Positions 1-5,589 of a stretch of DNA of 9,307 bases are shown here, piece after piece; within the stretch, counting starts at the first letter, position 1, and each line of letters starts with the position of its first letter. A program made the position numbers and the translations under genes. Source of the stretch: DATCSE01 sp036568605. Its GTDB lineage: Bacteria; Pseudomonadota; Gammaproteobacteria; Burkholderiales; Burkholderiaceae_C. The notes under the pieces are model-generated. The model had not been told where the DNA came from. It did no database searches and was given only the letters and a program-made list of their open reading frames with translations. The stretch is from contig DATCSE010000296.1 in the NCBI GenBank assembly GCA_036568605.1, forward strand, positions 1-9,307, written 5' to 3'.

Positions 1-689
1 AGGTAGGGGATGCGGTCGAGCCGGTGGCGCAGCTCGGCGATGCGCGCCTCAAGCCGCTCACGTTCGGCTTCGCGCTCGGCGCTGATCGGGCGTGCGAGCA
101 CTTCCTCGAGATCGTCCTCCAGCTCGCGCAATTCGCCGCGCGAGATCGAGCCGATCGCCAGCCGCCGGCCGATCGCGCCGCGCATCGAGCGCACGATGGA
201 CAAGTTGCTGGGCGTGCCGTCGCTGACGAAGCCCGCGCGGTGACTCTTCCATTCTGGCGTTTCGGCGAGCTGGGTCTGCGTCATGCGCGGCAGTGCCAGG
301 TCGTCGAAGAAGATCTGCATGAACTCTTCCTTGGTCAGGTGGAAGACGAAATCGTCCTCACCCTCGCCGGAATCGCTCGCCTGTCCGCGCCCGCTGCCCT
401 GGCCGCCGCCCTTGGGCCGCTCGATCTGGTCGCCGGCCACGTACTCGCGGTTGCCAGGGTGCACCATCTCGCGGGAGCCGCCCTGGCCGTGGCCGAAGAC
501 CGGCTCGTTGATGTCCTTCTTCGGGATCGAGATGTTCTCGCCGCGCTCCATGTCGCGGATGCCGCGTCCGTCCACGGCGCGGCGTACCGCCTCGCGAACC
601 TGCTCGTGATGGCGGCGCAGGAAGCGCTCGCGGTTGCCGATGGACTTGTTCTTGCCCGCGAGTCGCCGATCGATGATCTGCTGGAGCAT
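1..689 (-). CDS. yeaH: YeaH/YhbH family (UPF0229) protein, N-terminal 229 codons, cut by window edge
   Basis: The reading frame is open from ATG at 689 down to base 3 with no stop, so the gene runs off the left edge. The protein begins MLQQIIDRRLAGKNKSIGNR and matches the E. coli YeaH pattern as I remember it (FIDRRLNGKNKS). Other shared blocks are SIPKKDINEP (about 54-63), MVHPGNREYV (75-84), IERPKGGGQGSG (89-100), DDFVFHLTKEEF (112-123), FFDDLALPRM (127-136) and HRAGFVSDGTPSNLSIVRS (150-168). A charged helix, probably a coiled coil, covers about 184-225. E. coli YeaH is about 427 residues; the missing half would hold the von Willebrand A-like domain. The gene starts 44 nt after the prkA stop on the same strand, so the two are probably cotranscribed, as yeaG-yeaH are in E. 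coli. A weak AAGG lies 12 nt before the ATG. The molecular function of the family is not settled; it works with PrkA/YeaG in stress and stationary-phase physiology. Confidence 0.95.
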   Translation of the reverse strand, partial: MLQQIIDRRLAGKNKSIGNRERFLRRHHEQVREAVRRAVDGRGIRDMERGENISIPKKDINEPVFGHGQGGSREMVHPGNREYVAGDQIERPKGGGQGSGRGQASDSGEGEDDFVFHLTKEEFMQIFFDDLALPRMTQTQLAETPEWKSHRAGFVSDGTPSNLSIVRSMRGAIGRRLAIGSISRGELRELEDDLEEVLARPISAEREAERERLEARIAELRHRLDRIPY

Positions 690-733
690 GGGTTCAGTAC
701 ACCTTCATTCCACAGCCTGGAGGGGTTCGTTCC

Positions 734-2656
734 TCAGCTGCTCTTTCTGACTCTCAGATACCACTCGCACAGCAGGCGCACCTGCTTCGCGGTGTAGCCC
801 TTTTCGACCATGCGGTTGACGAAGTTCTCGTGCTTCTTCGCCTCGTCCGCGCTGGCCTTCGCGTTGAAGCTGATCACCGGCAGCAACTCCTCGGTGTTGC
901 TGAACATCTTCTTCTCGATCACGGTGCGCAGCTTCTCGTAGCTGGTCCGCAACGGGTTCTTGCCGGCGTTGCTGGCACGTGCGCGCAGCACGAAGTTGAC
1001 GATCTCGTTGCGGAAGTCCTTCGGGTTCGAGATGCCCGCCGGCTTCTCGATCTTCTCGAGCTCGGCATTCAGCGAGGCGCGGTCGAACACCTCGCCGGTG
1101 TCGGTGTCGCGGTACTCCTGGTCCTGGATCCAGTAATCGGCGTAGGTGACGTAGCGATCGAAGATGTTCTGGCCGTACTCGCTGTAGCTCTCGAGGTACG
1201 CCGTTTGGATTTCCTTGCCGATGAACTCGGCGTAACGCGCCGACAGGTGCTCCTTGATGAAGCCGAGGTACTTCTGCTCCAACTCGGCCGGGAACTGCTC
1301 GCGCTCGATCTGCTGCTCGAGCACGTACATCAGGTGCACCGGGTTCGCGGCGATCTCGGCCGGGTCGAAGTTGAAGACCTTGGAGAGGATCTTGAACGCG
1401 AAGCGCGTGGAGACGCCCGCCATGCCTTCGTCGACGCCGGCGTAGTCGCGGTATTCCTGATAGCTCTTCGCGCGCGGATCGGTGTCTTTGAGGTTCTCAC
1501 CGTCGTAGATCAGCATCTTGGAGTACAGCGATGAGTTCTCGGGCTCCTTCAGCCGTGTCAGCATCGCGAACTGGCTCATCATCTTCAGCGTGCCGGGGGC
1601 GCACGGCGCGGCCGAGAGCGACGAGTTACGCAGCAGCTTCTCGTAGATCTTGATCTCTTCCGAGACCCGCAGGCAGTACGGGATCTTGACGATGTAGATG
1701 CGGTCCAGGAAGGCTTCGTTGTTCTTGTTGTTGCGGAAGCTCTTCCACTCGCTTTCGTTGCTGTGGGCCAGCACGATGCCGTCGAACGGGATCGCGCCGA
1801 ATCCTTCAGTGCCCTTGAAGTTGCCTTCCTGCGTGGCGGTCAGCAGCGGGTGCAGCACCTTGATCGGCGCCTTGAACATTTCGACGAACTCGAGCAGGCC
1901 TTGGTTCGCGAGGCACAGGCCGCCGGAGAAGCTGTAGGCGTCGGGGTCATCCTGCGCATAGGTCTCGAGCTTGCGGATGTCGACCTTGCCGACGAGCGAG
2001 CTGATGTCCTGGTTGTTCTCGTCGCCGGGCTCGGTCTTGGCGACACCGATCTGCTTGAGCACGCTCGGGTAGCGCTTGACGACCTTGAACTTGCGGATGT
2101 CGCCGCCGTACTCGTCGAGCCGCTTGACGGCCCACGGGCTCAGGATGCGCGTCAGGTAGCGTCGGGGAATGCCGTATTCCTGCTCGAGCAGCGGGCCGTC
2201 TTCGATCGCATCGAACAGTCCCAGCGGCGACTCGTTCACCGGCGATCCCTTGATCGTGTAGAACGGCACCTGCTCCATCAACTGCTTCAGGCGCTCGGCG
2301 ATCGAGCTTTTGCCACCGCCGACCGGGCCCAGCAGATAGAGGATCTGCTTCTTCTCTTCGAGGCCTTGCGCGGCATGACGGAAGTACGAGACGACCTGTT
2401 CGATCGCGTCTTCCATCCCGTAGAACTCGGCGAACGCCGGGTAGATCTTGATCAGCTTGTTCGCGAAGATGCGGGACAGGCGCGGGTCGTTGCGCGTGTC
2501 GACCATCTTCGGCTCGCCGATCGCCTTGAGCATGCGTTCGGCGGCTGTGGCGTACGCGACCGGGTTGCGTTTGCACTCGGCCAGATACTCCTCGATCGTC
2601 AGTTCCTCCTCACGGTTGCGTTCGAACCGTGCGGCAAAGTTACTGATCACGTCCAT
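734..2656 (-). CDS. prkA: PrkA/YeaG, AAA+ ATPase annotated as serine protein kinase
   Basis: This 640-residue protein is nearly the same length as E. coli YeaG (about 644) and collinear with it. The N-terminal AAA_PrkA domain has Walker A GPVGGGKS at 110-117, a Walker B-like block around 253-261 (GLLEFVEMF) and a sensor-like FDGIVLAHSNESEW at 291-304. Signature blocks are TEPGDENNQDIS (208-219), PIKVLHPLLTATQEGNF (264-280) and the C-terminal LLCEWYLRVRKSS. The family is soluble and cytoplasmic. It was named for serine kinase activity and is built as an AAA+ ATPase; which activity dominates is debated. In E. coli yeaG responds to general and nitrogen stress. The start at 2656 is set by the AGGAG 6 nt upstream and by an N-terminus (MDVISNFAARFERNREEELT) that fits the family; no ATG, GTG or TTG lies between it and the upstream in-frame stop at 2750-2752. 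yeaH follows. The 5' leader is unusually structured (see 2657-3046). Confidence 0.97.
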   Translation of the reverse strand: MDVISNFAARFERNREEELTIEEYLAECKRNPVAYATAAERMLKAIGEPKMVDTRNDPRLSRIFANKLIKIYPAFAEFYGMEDAIEQVVSYFRHAAQGLEEKKQILYLLGPVGGGKSSIAERLKQLMEQVPFYTIKGSPVNESPLGLFDAIEDGPLLEQEYGIPRRYLTRILSPWAVKRLDEYGGDIRKFKVVKRYPSVLKQIGVAKTEPGDENNQDISSLVGKVDIRKLETYAQDDPDAYSFSGGLCLANQGLLEFVEMFKAPIKVLHPLLTATQEGNFKGTEGFGAIPFDGIVLAHSNESEWKSFRNNKNNEAFLDRIYIVKIPYCLRVSEEIKIYEKLLRNSSLSAAPCAPGTLKMMSQFAMLTRLKEPENSSLYSKMLIYDGENLKDTDPRAKSYQEYRDYAGVDEGMAGVSTRFAFKILSKVFNFDPAEIAANPVHLMYVLEQQIEREQFPAELEQKYLGFIKEHLSARYAEFIGKEIQTAYLESYSEYGQNIFDRYVTYADYWIQDQEYRDTDTGEVFDRASLNAELEKIEKPAGISNPKDFRNEIVNFVLRARASNAGKNPLRTSYEKLRTVIEKKMFSNTEELLPVISFNAKASADEAKKHENFVNRMVEKGYTAKQVRLLCEWYLRVRKSS

Positions 2657-2750
2657 GCTGATCTCCTGTGCAGTTGCCAGGAGACACCGACGGCTGTTGC
2701 CCGGCCTCGGTGCCCTGGGGAAGTTCTGATGACACCCGGTGGGGCGCCAT
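2640..2750 (-). CDS. Possible 36-codon leader ORF overlapping the prkA start
   Basis: ATG at 2750-2748 opens a frame (MAPHRVSSELP...) that ends at TAA 2642-2640, so it runs 17 nt into prkA in another frame. The peptide resembles nothing I know. A modest GGA lies 10-12 nt before it. It is preceded by two tiny ORFs: ATG ACC AGC TGA (2778-2767, with AAGG 7 nt upstream) and a five-codon MNGKL ORF (2767-2750). Each passes to the next by a TGATG junction where stop and start share one A. A ribosome on this frame would melt the hairpin around the prkA Shine-Dalgarno. It may equally be chance in GC-rich DNA; there is no coding-bias or conservation evidence. Confidence 0.22.
   Translation of the reverse strand: MAPHRVSSELPQGTEAGQQPSVSPGNCTGDQHGRDQ
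2661..2685 (-). promoter_or_regulatory. Hairpin enclosing the prkA Shine-Dalgarno
   Basis: In the minus-strand RNA the arm CUCCUG (complement of 2678-2683) pairs perfectly with CAGGAG (complement of 2663-2668), extended by a U-A pair and a G-U pair to 8 bp, with a 9-nt loop. The AGGAG ribosome binding site of prkA (complement of 2663-2667) lies wholly inside the 3' arm, 6 nt before the ATG. The pairing is seen directly; that it limits translation is inference. Confidence 0.55.
2685..2712 (-). repeat. Inverted repeat, second hairpin of prkA leader
   Basis: CACCGA at 2685-2690 and TCGGTG at 2707-2712 are perfect inverse complements. After a one-base bulge, GGC (2692-2694) pairs with GCC (2704-2706), leaving a 9-nt loop. 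In RNA this forms a 6+3 bp stem that abuts the Shine-Dalgarno hairpin (they share base 2685) and lies 5 nt from the next hairpin. There is no T-run, so it is not an intrinsic terminator. Confidence 0.45.
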
Positions 2751-2761
2751 CAGAGCTTTCC
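2718..2761 (-). repeat. Long imperfect inverted repeat, first hairpin of prkA leader
   Basis: The arms 2718-2737 and 2742-2761 pair over 20 positions around the 4-base loop 2738-2741. In the minus-strand RNA there are 16 Watson-Crick pairs, two G-U wobbles (2732/2747, 2734/2745) and two mismatches (2724/2755, 2720/2759). The inner 13 bp are uninterrupted and include the perfect heptamer TCTGATG/CATCAGA. No T-run follows on the minus strand, so it is not a canonical terminator for parB. It covers the junction of the two downstream short ORFs described at 2640-2778. Confidence 0.6.
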
Positions 2762-2910
2762 GTTCATCAGCTGGTCATGTTTTTACCTTAAATGATTCTG
2801 CTCCTGTCGATCGTGCGAATACAGAGGTGTTAGTCACGCAGCTCTCGATTTGACGGTAAACGTCTTTAGCAAACAACGTGCCCCGATCGCCTGCGTTGAC
2901 GTCCGACTCC

Positions 2911-2938
2911 CTGACTTTTCGGTGCGCCACAAAGTTCC
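2911..2938 (-). promoter_or_regulatory. Candidate ECF-type (RpoE-like) promoter for prkA
   Basis: On the minus strand GGAACTT (complement of 2932-2938) is followed after exactly 16 nt by GTCAG (complement of 2911-2915). GGAACTT is the full -35 consensus of RpoE-type extracytoplasmic-function sigma factors, and GTC-containing -10 elements at this spacing are typical of the group. Transcription would start near 2904, giving a leader of roughly 250 nt. A seven-base match can occur by chance, and which sigma factor the host has is not known from this window. Confidence 0.4.
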
Positions 2939-2945
2939 ACGCCCC

Positions 2946-2965
2946 GATCATCGCGGATCATCGCG
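2946..2965. repeat. Perfect tandem repeat of a 10-bp unit (GATCATCGCG x2)
   Basis: GATCATCGCG occurs at 2946-2955 and again immediately at 2956-2965. Ten bases is close to one helical turn, so a protein could bind both copies on one face. It lies a few bases upstream of the ECF-like -35 element (prkA direction). Binding is inference. Confidence 0.5.
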
Positions 2966-3011
2966 CAGACTGCGAGTACAGCCTACACCGAACCGGCGAC
3001 GCGTGCGTCGT

Positions 3012-3041
3012 CGGGGTAATCGCGACACCCCGAGCTCGGGG
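3012..3041. repeat. Two mutually exclusive GC hairpins after parB
   Basis: CCCCGAGCTCGGGG at 3028-3041 is a perfect 14-bp palindrome starting 6 nt after the parB stop. Its left part, ACCCCG (3027-3032), is also the perfect inverse complement of CGGGGT at 3012-3017 with a 9-nt spacer. Only one of the two hairpins can form at a time. Neither is followed by a T-run on the minus strand, so an intrinsic terminator is not supported, although the first could protect the parB mRNA 3' end. Confidence 0.45.
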
Positions 3042-3046
3042 GAGAC

Positions 3047-3958
3047 TCAGTGCTGCGAAAGGCCCAGCTTCTCGAGCAGCCCGTTGAGCTCGTCGAGCGA
3101 GCCGAACGCGATCGCGACTTCGCCTTGCTCGCCGTGGCGCGAACGTTTTTTCACGCGGATCTCGACCGCGGCGGTCAGCGCGTCGGACAACTGCTGCTCG
3201 ATGCGCTGCAAGTCGCGCGGCTTCTCGTGCTTCGTGCGCAGCAATGGGGCCTGTCGCGCGTTGCGTTGTGCGGCACGGCCCGCGAGCCTCTCGGCCTCGC
3301 GCACGCTGAGCTTCTTCGCGACGATCTCGTTCGCGCTGAGGATCTGCTGCGCACCATCGAGCGGCAGCAGCGCCCGCGCGTGGCCCATGTCGATGTCGCC
3401 GGCCATCAGCAGCTGCTGCACCGGCTCGCTGAGCTTCAGCAGGCGCAGCAGGTTGGTGGCCGCGCTGCGCGACCGGCCCACCGCTTGCGCGGCCTCCTCG
3501 TGCGTCAGGCCGAATTCGTCGGTCAAGCGCTGCAGGCCGTGCGCCTCTTCGAGGGGGTTCAGGTCCTCGCGCTGGATGTTCTCGATCAGCGCCATCGCCG
3601 CGGCAGCTTCGTCCGGCACGTTCTTGACGAGCACCGGCACGTCGGCCAGCCCGGCGAGCTTCGCGGCACGCATGCGGCGTTCGCCGGCGATGATCTCATA
3701 GCGCTCGGATCCGAGCGGCCGCACGAGAATGGGCTGCATCACGCCCTGGGCTTTGATGCTTTCGGCGAGCTCGTACAGCGAGCCTTCGTCCATCCGCGTG
3801 CGCGGCTGGTATTTGCCGGGCTGGAGCTGCTCCAGCGCCAGGGTACGCGGCGTCTCGTCGGGGCGCGGCGCCGAGGCGCTGGCCGTCGCTTCGGCGACAC
3901 GCGGACCGAGCAGCGCTTCGAGGCCCAGGCCCAGGCCTTTGGGTTTTTTCGTCACCAT
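3047..3958 (-). CDS. parB: ParB, chromosome-partitioning CTPase/DNA-binding protein
   Basis: This 303-residue protein has the normal ParB length and order. The N-terminal ParA-contact peptide is MVTKKPKGLGLGLEALLG. The ParB/Srx CTP-binding domain follows (LQPGKYQPRTRMDE, about 45-58; GERRMRA arginine box at 92-98; ENIQREDLNPLEEA at 126-139). Next are a helix-turn-helix at about 151-172 (LTHEEAAQAVGRSRSAATNLL), MGHARALL at 191-198, and a C-terminal dimerisation region with LLEKLGL near the end. It binds parS, slides as a CTP clamp and stimulates ParA. The frame is open further upstream into the hydrolase gene, but the ATG at 3958 is chosen because MVTKKPKG is the family start. It lies 11 nt after the hydrolase stop with no clear Shine-Dalgarno, so coupling is likely. 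Odd point: residue 11 is Leu where this peptide usually has Lys or Arg (GLGKG or GLGRG). Confidence 0.97.
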   Translation of the reverse strand: MVTKKPKGLGLGLEALLGPRVAEATASASAPRPDETPRTLALEQLQPGKYQPRTRMDEGSLYELAESIKAQGVMQPILVRPLGSERYEIIAGERRMRAAKLAGLADVPVLVKNVPDEAAAAMALIENIQREDLNPLEEAHGLQRLTDEFGLTHEEAAQAVGRSRSAATNLLRLLKLSEPVQQLLMAGDIDMGHARALLPLDGAQQILSANEIVAKKLSVREAERLAGRAAQRNARQAPLLRTKHEKPRDLQRIEQQLSDALTAAVEIRVKKRSRHGEQGEVAIAFGSLDELNGLLEKLGLSQH

Positions 3959-3969
3959 GGCGCGGATTG

Positions 3970-4554
3970 TCACGGATTGGGCTGCGAGCCCAGCAACCCG
4001 CGCAGCAGCTCGCGGCCCTGCGGCCAGTCGCCGAGGCCGGAATCGCCATTGATGTGGCCGCGTGGGCCTATCGTGAAGAGGGCGCTGCCCCAGTTGCTCG
4101 CGATTTGCGCGGCTCGCTCTGGCGCGCCGTACGGGTCGTCGCTGCTGATGACGACCAGGCTCGCGAACGGCAGCCGCTCGCGCACGATGGGGCGGAAGCT
4201 GTAGAGGTTGGGCGGCATGTCGTCGCGCTCGGTGTCGGGCACCGCGACCAGCAGCGCGGCCCGCACGCGTGCCACATGCTGGGAGTGCTGGGCCCATGCG
4301 GCGACCAGATGGCAGCCCAGGCTGTGCGCGACCAGCGCCGCGGGGCGGTCGCTTTCGAGGATCACCTCGTCGAGCCGCGCCATCCAGTCGCCGCGGCGCG
4401 GCCAGAGCCAGTCATCCTGCTGCACCCGCTGGTCGCCATGCAGTGACTCCCACCGGCTTTGCCAATGCGCCGGGCCGGAATCGAGCCAGCCCGGCAGGAT
4501 CAAGACGCGCGGCGTCTGCGGTGAGGGCAACGTCGTCTCGACTGCGGATGTCAT
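3970..4554 (-). CDS. RBBP9/YdeN family alpha/beta hydrolase
   Basis: A 194-residue single-domain protein with the full RBBP9/YdeN serine-hydrolase pattern. It has LPGWLDSGPAHWQSRWE (20-36), nucleophile motif AHSLGC with Ser78, SSDDPY with the acidic residue at 139 or 140, and the C-terminal GPRGHINGDSGLGDWPQG with catalytic His167. There is no signal peptide or membrane segment, so it is probably cytoplasmic. Substrates of bacterial members are mostly unknown and I cannot predict one. The gene ends 11 nt before parB on the same strand, so the two form a likely operon whose promoter must lie in the 63-nt gap with divergent argC or further inside argC. AAGGA occurs 12 nt before the chosen ATG, which is rather far. 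I recall a similar hydrolase beside parB in some betaproteobacteria, but could not check this. Confidence 0.9.
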   Translation of the reverse strand: MTSAVETTLPSPQTPRVLILPGWLDSGPAHWQSRWESLHGDQRVQQDDWLWPRRGDWMARLDEVILESDRPAALVAHSLGCHLVAAWAQHSQHVARVRAALLVAVPDTERDDMPPNLYSFRPIVRERLPFASLVVISSDDPYGAPERAAQIASNWGSALFTIGPRGHINGDSGLGDWPQGRELLRGLLGSQPNP

Positions 4555-4617
4555 GGGCCTGGTTTATCCTTCGCGATCGATTGCCAGCCCGGCGCTGGTT
4601 CATGAGGGGTTGAAGAG
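4555..4617. promoter_or_regulatory. Divergent gap between hydrolase-parB and argC
   Basis: The 63 nt between two divergent starts should hold promoters or leaders for both. Visible are the argC ribosome binding site (AGGGG, 8 nt before its ATG), AAGGA for the hydrolase, and an inverted repeat CCAGC (4584-4588) / GCTGG (4594-4598) that could be an operator. I found no convincing -35/-10 pair for either direction. Confidence 0.35.
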
Positions 4618-5559
4618 ATGAAGTACTGCGCGTTCGTCGACGGCCAGGAAGGCACCACCGGGCTGCGGATACACGAGTATCTCGCGCACCGCAGCGACGT
4701 CGAGGTGCTGCGCATCGATCCCGACAAGCGCAAGGACCCGGCCGCGCGCGCGCGGCTGCTCAATGCCGCCGACGTCGCGTTCCTGTGCCTGCCCGACGCG
4801 GCCGCGCGCGAGGCAGTCGGCCTGATCGAGAACCCGAAGACCTGCGTGATCGACGCGAGCACGGCGCATCGCACGGTGCCCGGCTGGGCGTTCGGACTGC
4901 CCGAGCTCGCGCCCGACCAGCGGGAGAAGATCCGCGCCAGCAAGCGCATCGCCAACCCCGGCTGTCACGCCTCGGCGTTCATCCTGCTGCTGCGTCCGCT
5001 GGTCGACGCGGGGATCGTGCCGGCGACGGCGCCGATCAGCGCGAGCTCGATCACCGGCTATTCGGGCGGCGGCAAGAAGATGATCGAGCAGTACGAGGCC
5101 GGCGGCGATCCGCGGCTGGATTCGCCGCGCCCGTACGGCCTGACGCTTGCGCACAAACACATCCCCGAGATGGCCGCGCACACCGGGCTTCGCGTCAAAC
5201 CCTTGTTCATGCCGATTGTCGGCAAGTTCTATAAGGGCTTGTCGGTAAGTGTGCCCTTGCACCTCTCGGAGCTGAAAGCCGGCACGAGTGCCGAACAGGT
5301 GCATGCGGCGTTCGCCCGGCGGTATGCCGGGGAGCGATTCATCCGCGTGATGCCGCTGCGCGACCCGGCGGCGATCGAGGAGGGCTACTTCGACGTACAG
5401 GCCTGCAACGACACCAACCGGGTCGACATCTTCGTGTTCGCGAACGATTCGCAGGTGCTGCTGATGTGCCGGCTGGACAACCTCGGCAAGGGTGCGAGCG
5501 GAGCGGCGGTGCAGGCCATGAACGTGCACCTCGGCGTCGACGAAGGGCTCGGGCTCTAA
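4618..5559 (+). CDS. argC: N-acetyl-gamma-glutamyl-phosphate reductase, type 2
   Basis: This 313-residue protein reduces N-acetylglutamyl-5-phosphate to the semialdehyde with NADPH, the third step of arginine synthesis. It is the short, type 2 form, which has DGQEGTTGLRIHE (8-20) for nucleotide binding. The active-site motif ANPGCHASAF (112-121) holds catalytic Cys116. Other family blocks are IDASTAHR (78-85), SSITGYSGGGKKMIEQYE (143-160), AHKHIPEM with His181 (178-184), and DNLGKGASGAAVQAMN (287-302). An AGGGG lies 8 nt before the ATG. It is the only plus-strand gene in the window, divergent from the hydrolase gene (63-nt gap) and convergent with the GNAT gene (30-nt gap without an obvious terminator). 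No other arginine gene is nearby. It splits parA from parB. Whether it is the sole ArgC of the cell or an extra copy cannot be told here. Confidence 0.96.
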   Translation: MKYCAFVDGQEGTTGLRIHEYLAHRSDVEVLRIDPDKRKDPAARARLLNAADVAFLCLPDAAAREAVGLIENPKTCVIDASTAHRTVPGWAFGLPELAPDQREKIRASKRIANPGCHASAFILLLRPLVDAGIVPATAPISASSITGYSGGGKKMIEQYEAGGDPRLDSPRPYGLTLAHKHIPEMAAHTGLRVKPLFMPIVGKFYKGLSVSVPLHLSELKAGTSAEQVHAAFARRYAGERFIRVMPLRDPAAIEEGYFDVQACNDTNRVDIFVFANDSQVLLMCRLDNLGKGASGAAVQAMNVHLGVDEGLGL

Positions 5560-5589
5560 CGGCTGCGTCTAGCGCCTGCGGTCGGCGGC

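Larger units (their letters stand above)
2657..3046 (-). promoter_or_regulatory. parB-prkA intergenic region: prkA promoter and 5' leader
   Basis: This 390-nt gap has no conserved gene on either strand; longer plus-strand frames across it are shadows that run into antisense of parB or prkA. Part of it, about 2760-2880, is visibly richer in A+T than the genes on either side. Read on the minus strand (toward prkA) it contains, in order: two mutually exclusive GC hairpins just after the parB stop (3012-3041), a perfect tandem 10-bp repeat (2946-2965), an ECF-sigma-like promoter match (2911-2938), a chain of short ORFs (2640-2778) and three adjacent hairpins (2661-2761) ending in the prkA ribosome binding site. 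No convincing sigma-70 promoter was found; the best is TTGTTT, 17 nt, TCAAAT at about 2848-2876, which is weak. No hairpin is followed by a T-run, so read-through from parB is possible. Confidence 0.6.

Noticed and set aside
24..797. 257-residue plus-strand ORF
   Set aside because: Antisense to yeaH, whose minus-strand frame matches a known family over its whole visible length; high-GC DNA gives long open antisense frames.
2728..2761. Intrinsic terminator for parB
   Set aside because: The stem is strong but no T-run follows on the minus strand; on the plus strand the T-run at 2780-2784 is 19 nt away.
1763..2791. 342-residue plus-strand ORF
   Set aside because: Antisense shadow of prkA; composition is biased to Leu, Val, Asp, Arg and Ala with no recognisable domain.
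2850..3701. 283-residue plus-strand ORF reaching from the intergenic region into parB
   Set aside because: Ser/Arg-rich shadow sequence, mostly antisense to parB, with no family likeness.
3050..4204. 384-residue plus-strand ORF
   Set aside because: Antisense to parB and the hydrolase, both secure by motifs.
3959..4297. 113-codon upstream extension of the parB frame
   Set aside because: Lies inside the hydrolase gene in another frame; ParB proteins start at MVTKKPKG.
4741..4754. Alternating CG run in argC as Z-DNA or a regulatory repeat
   Set aside because: Short, inside Ala/Arg codons, expected in DNA of this GC content.
4600..5529. 309-residue minus-strand ORF
   Set aside because: Antisense to argC, which has an intact active site and family blocks.
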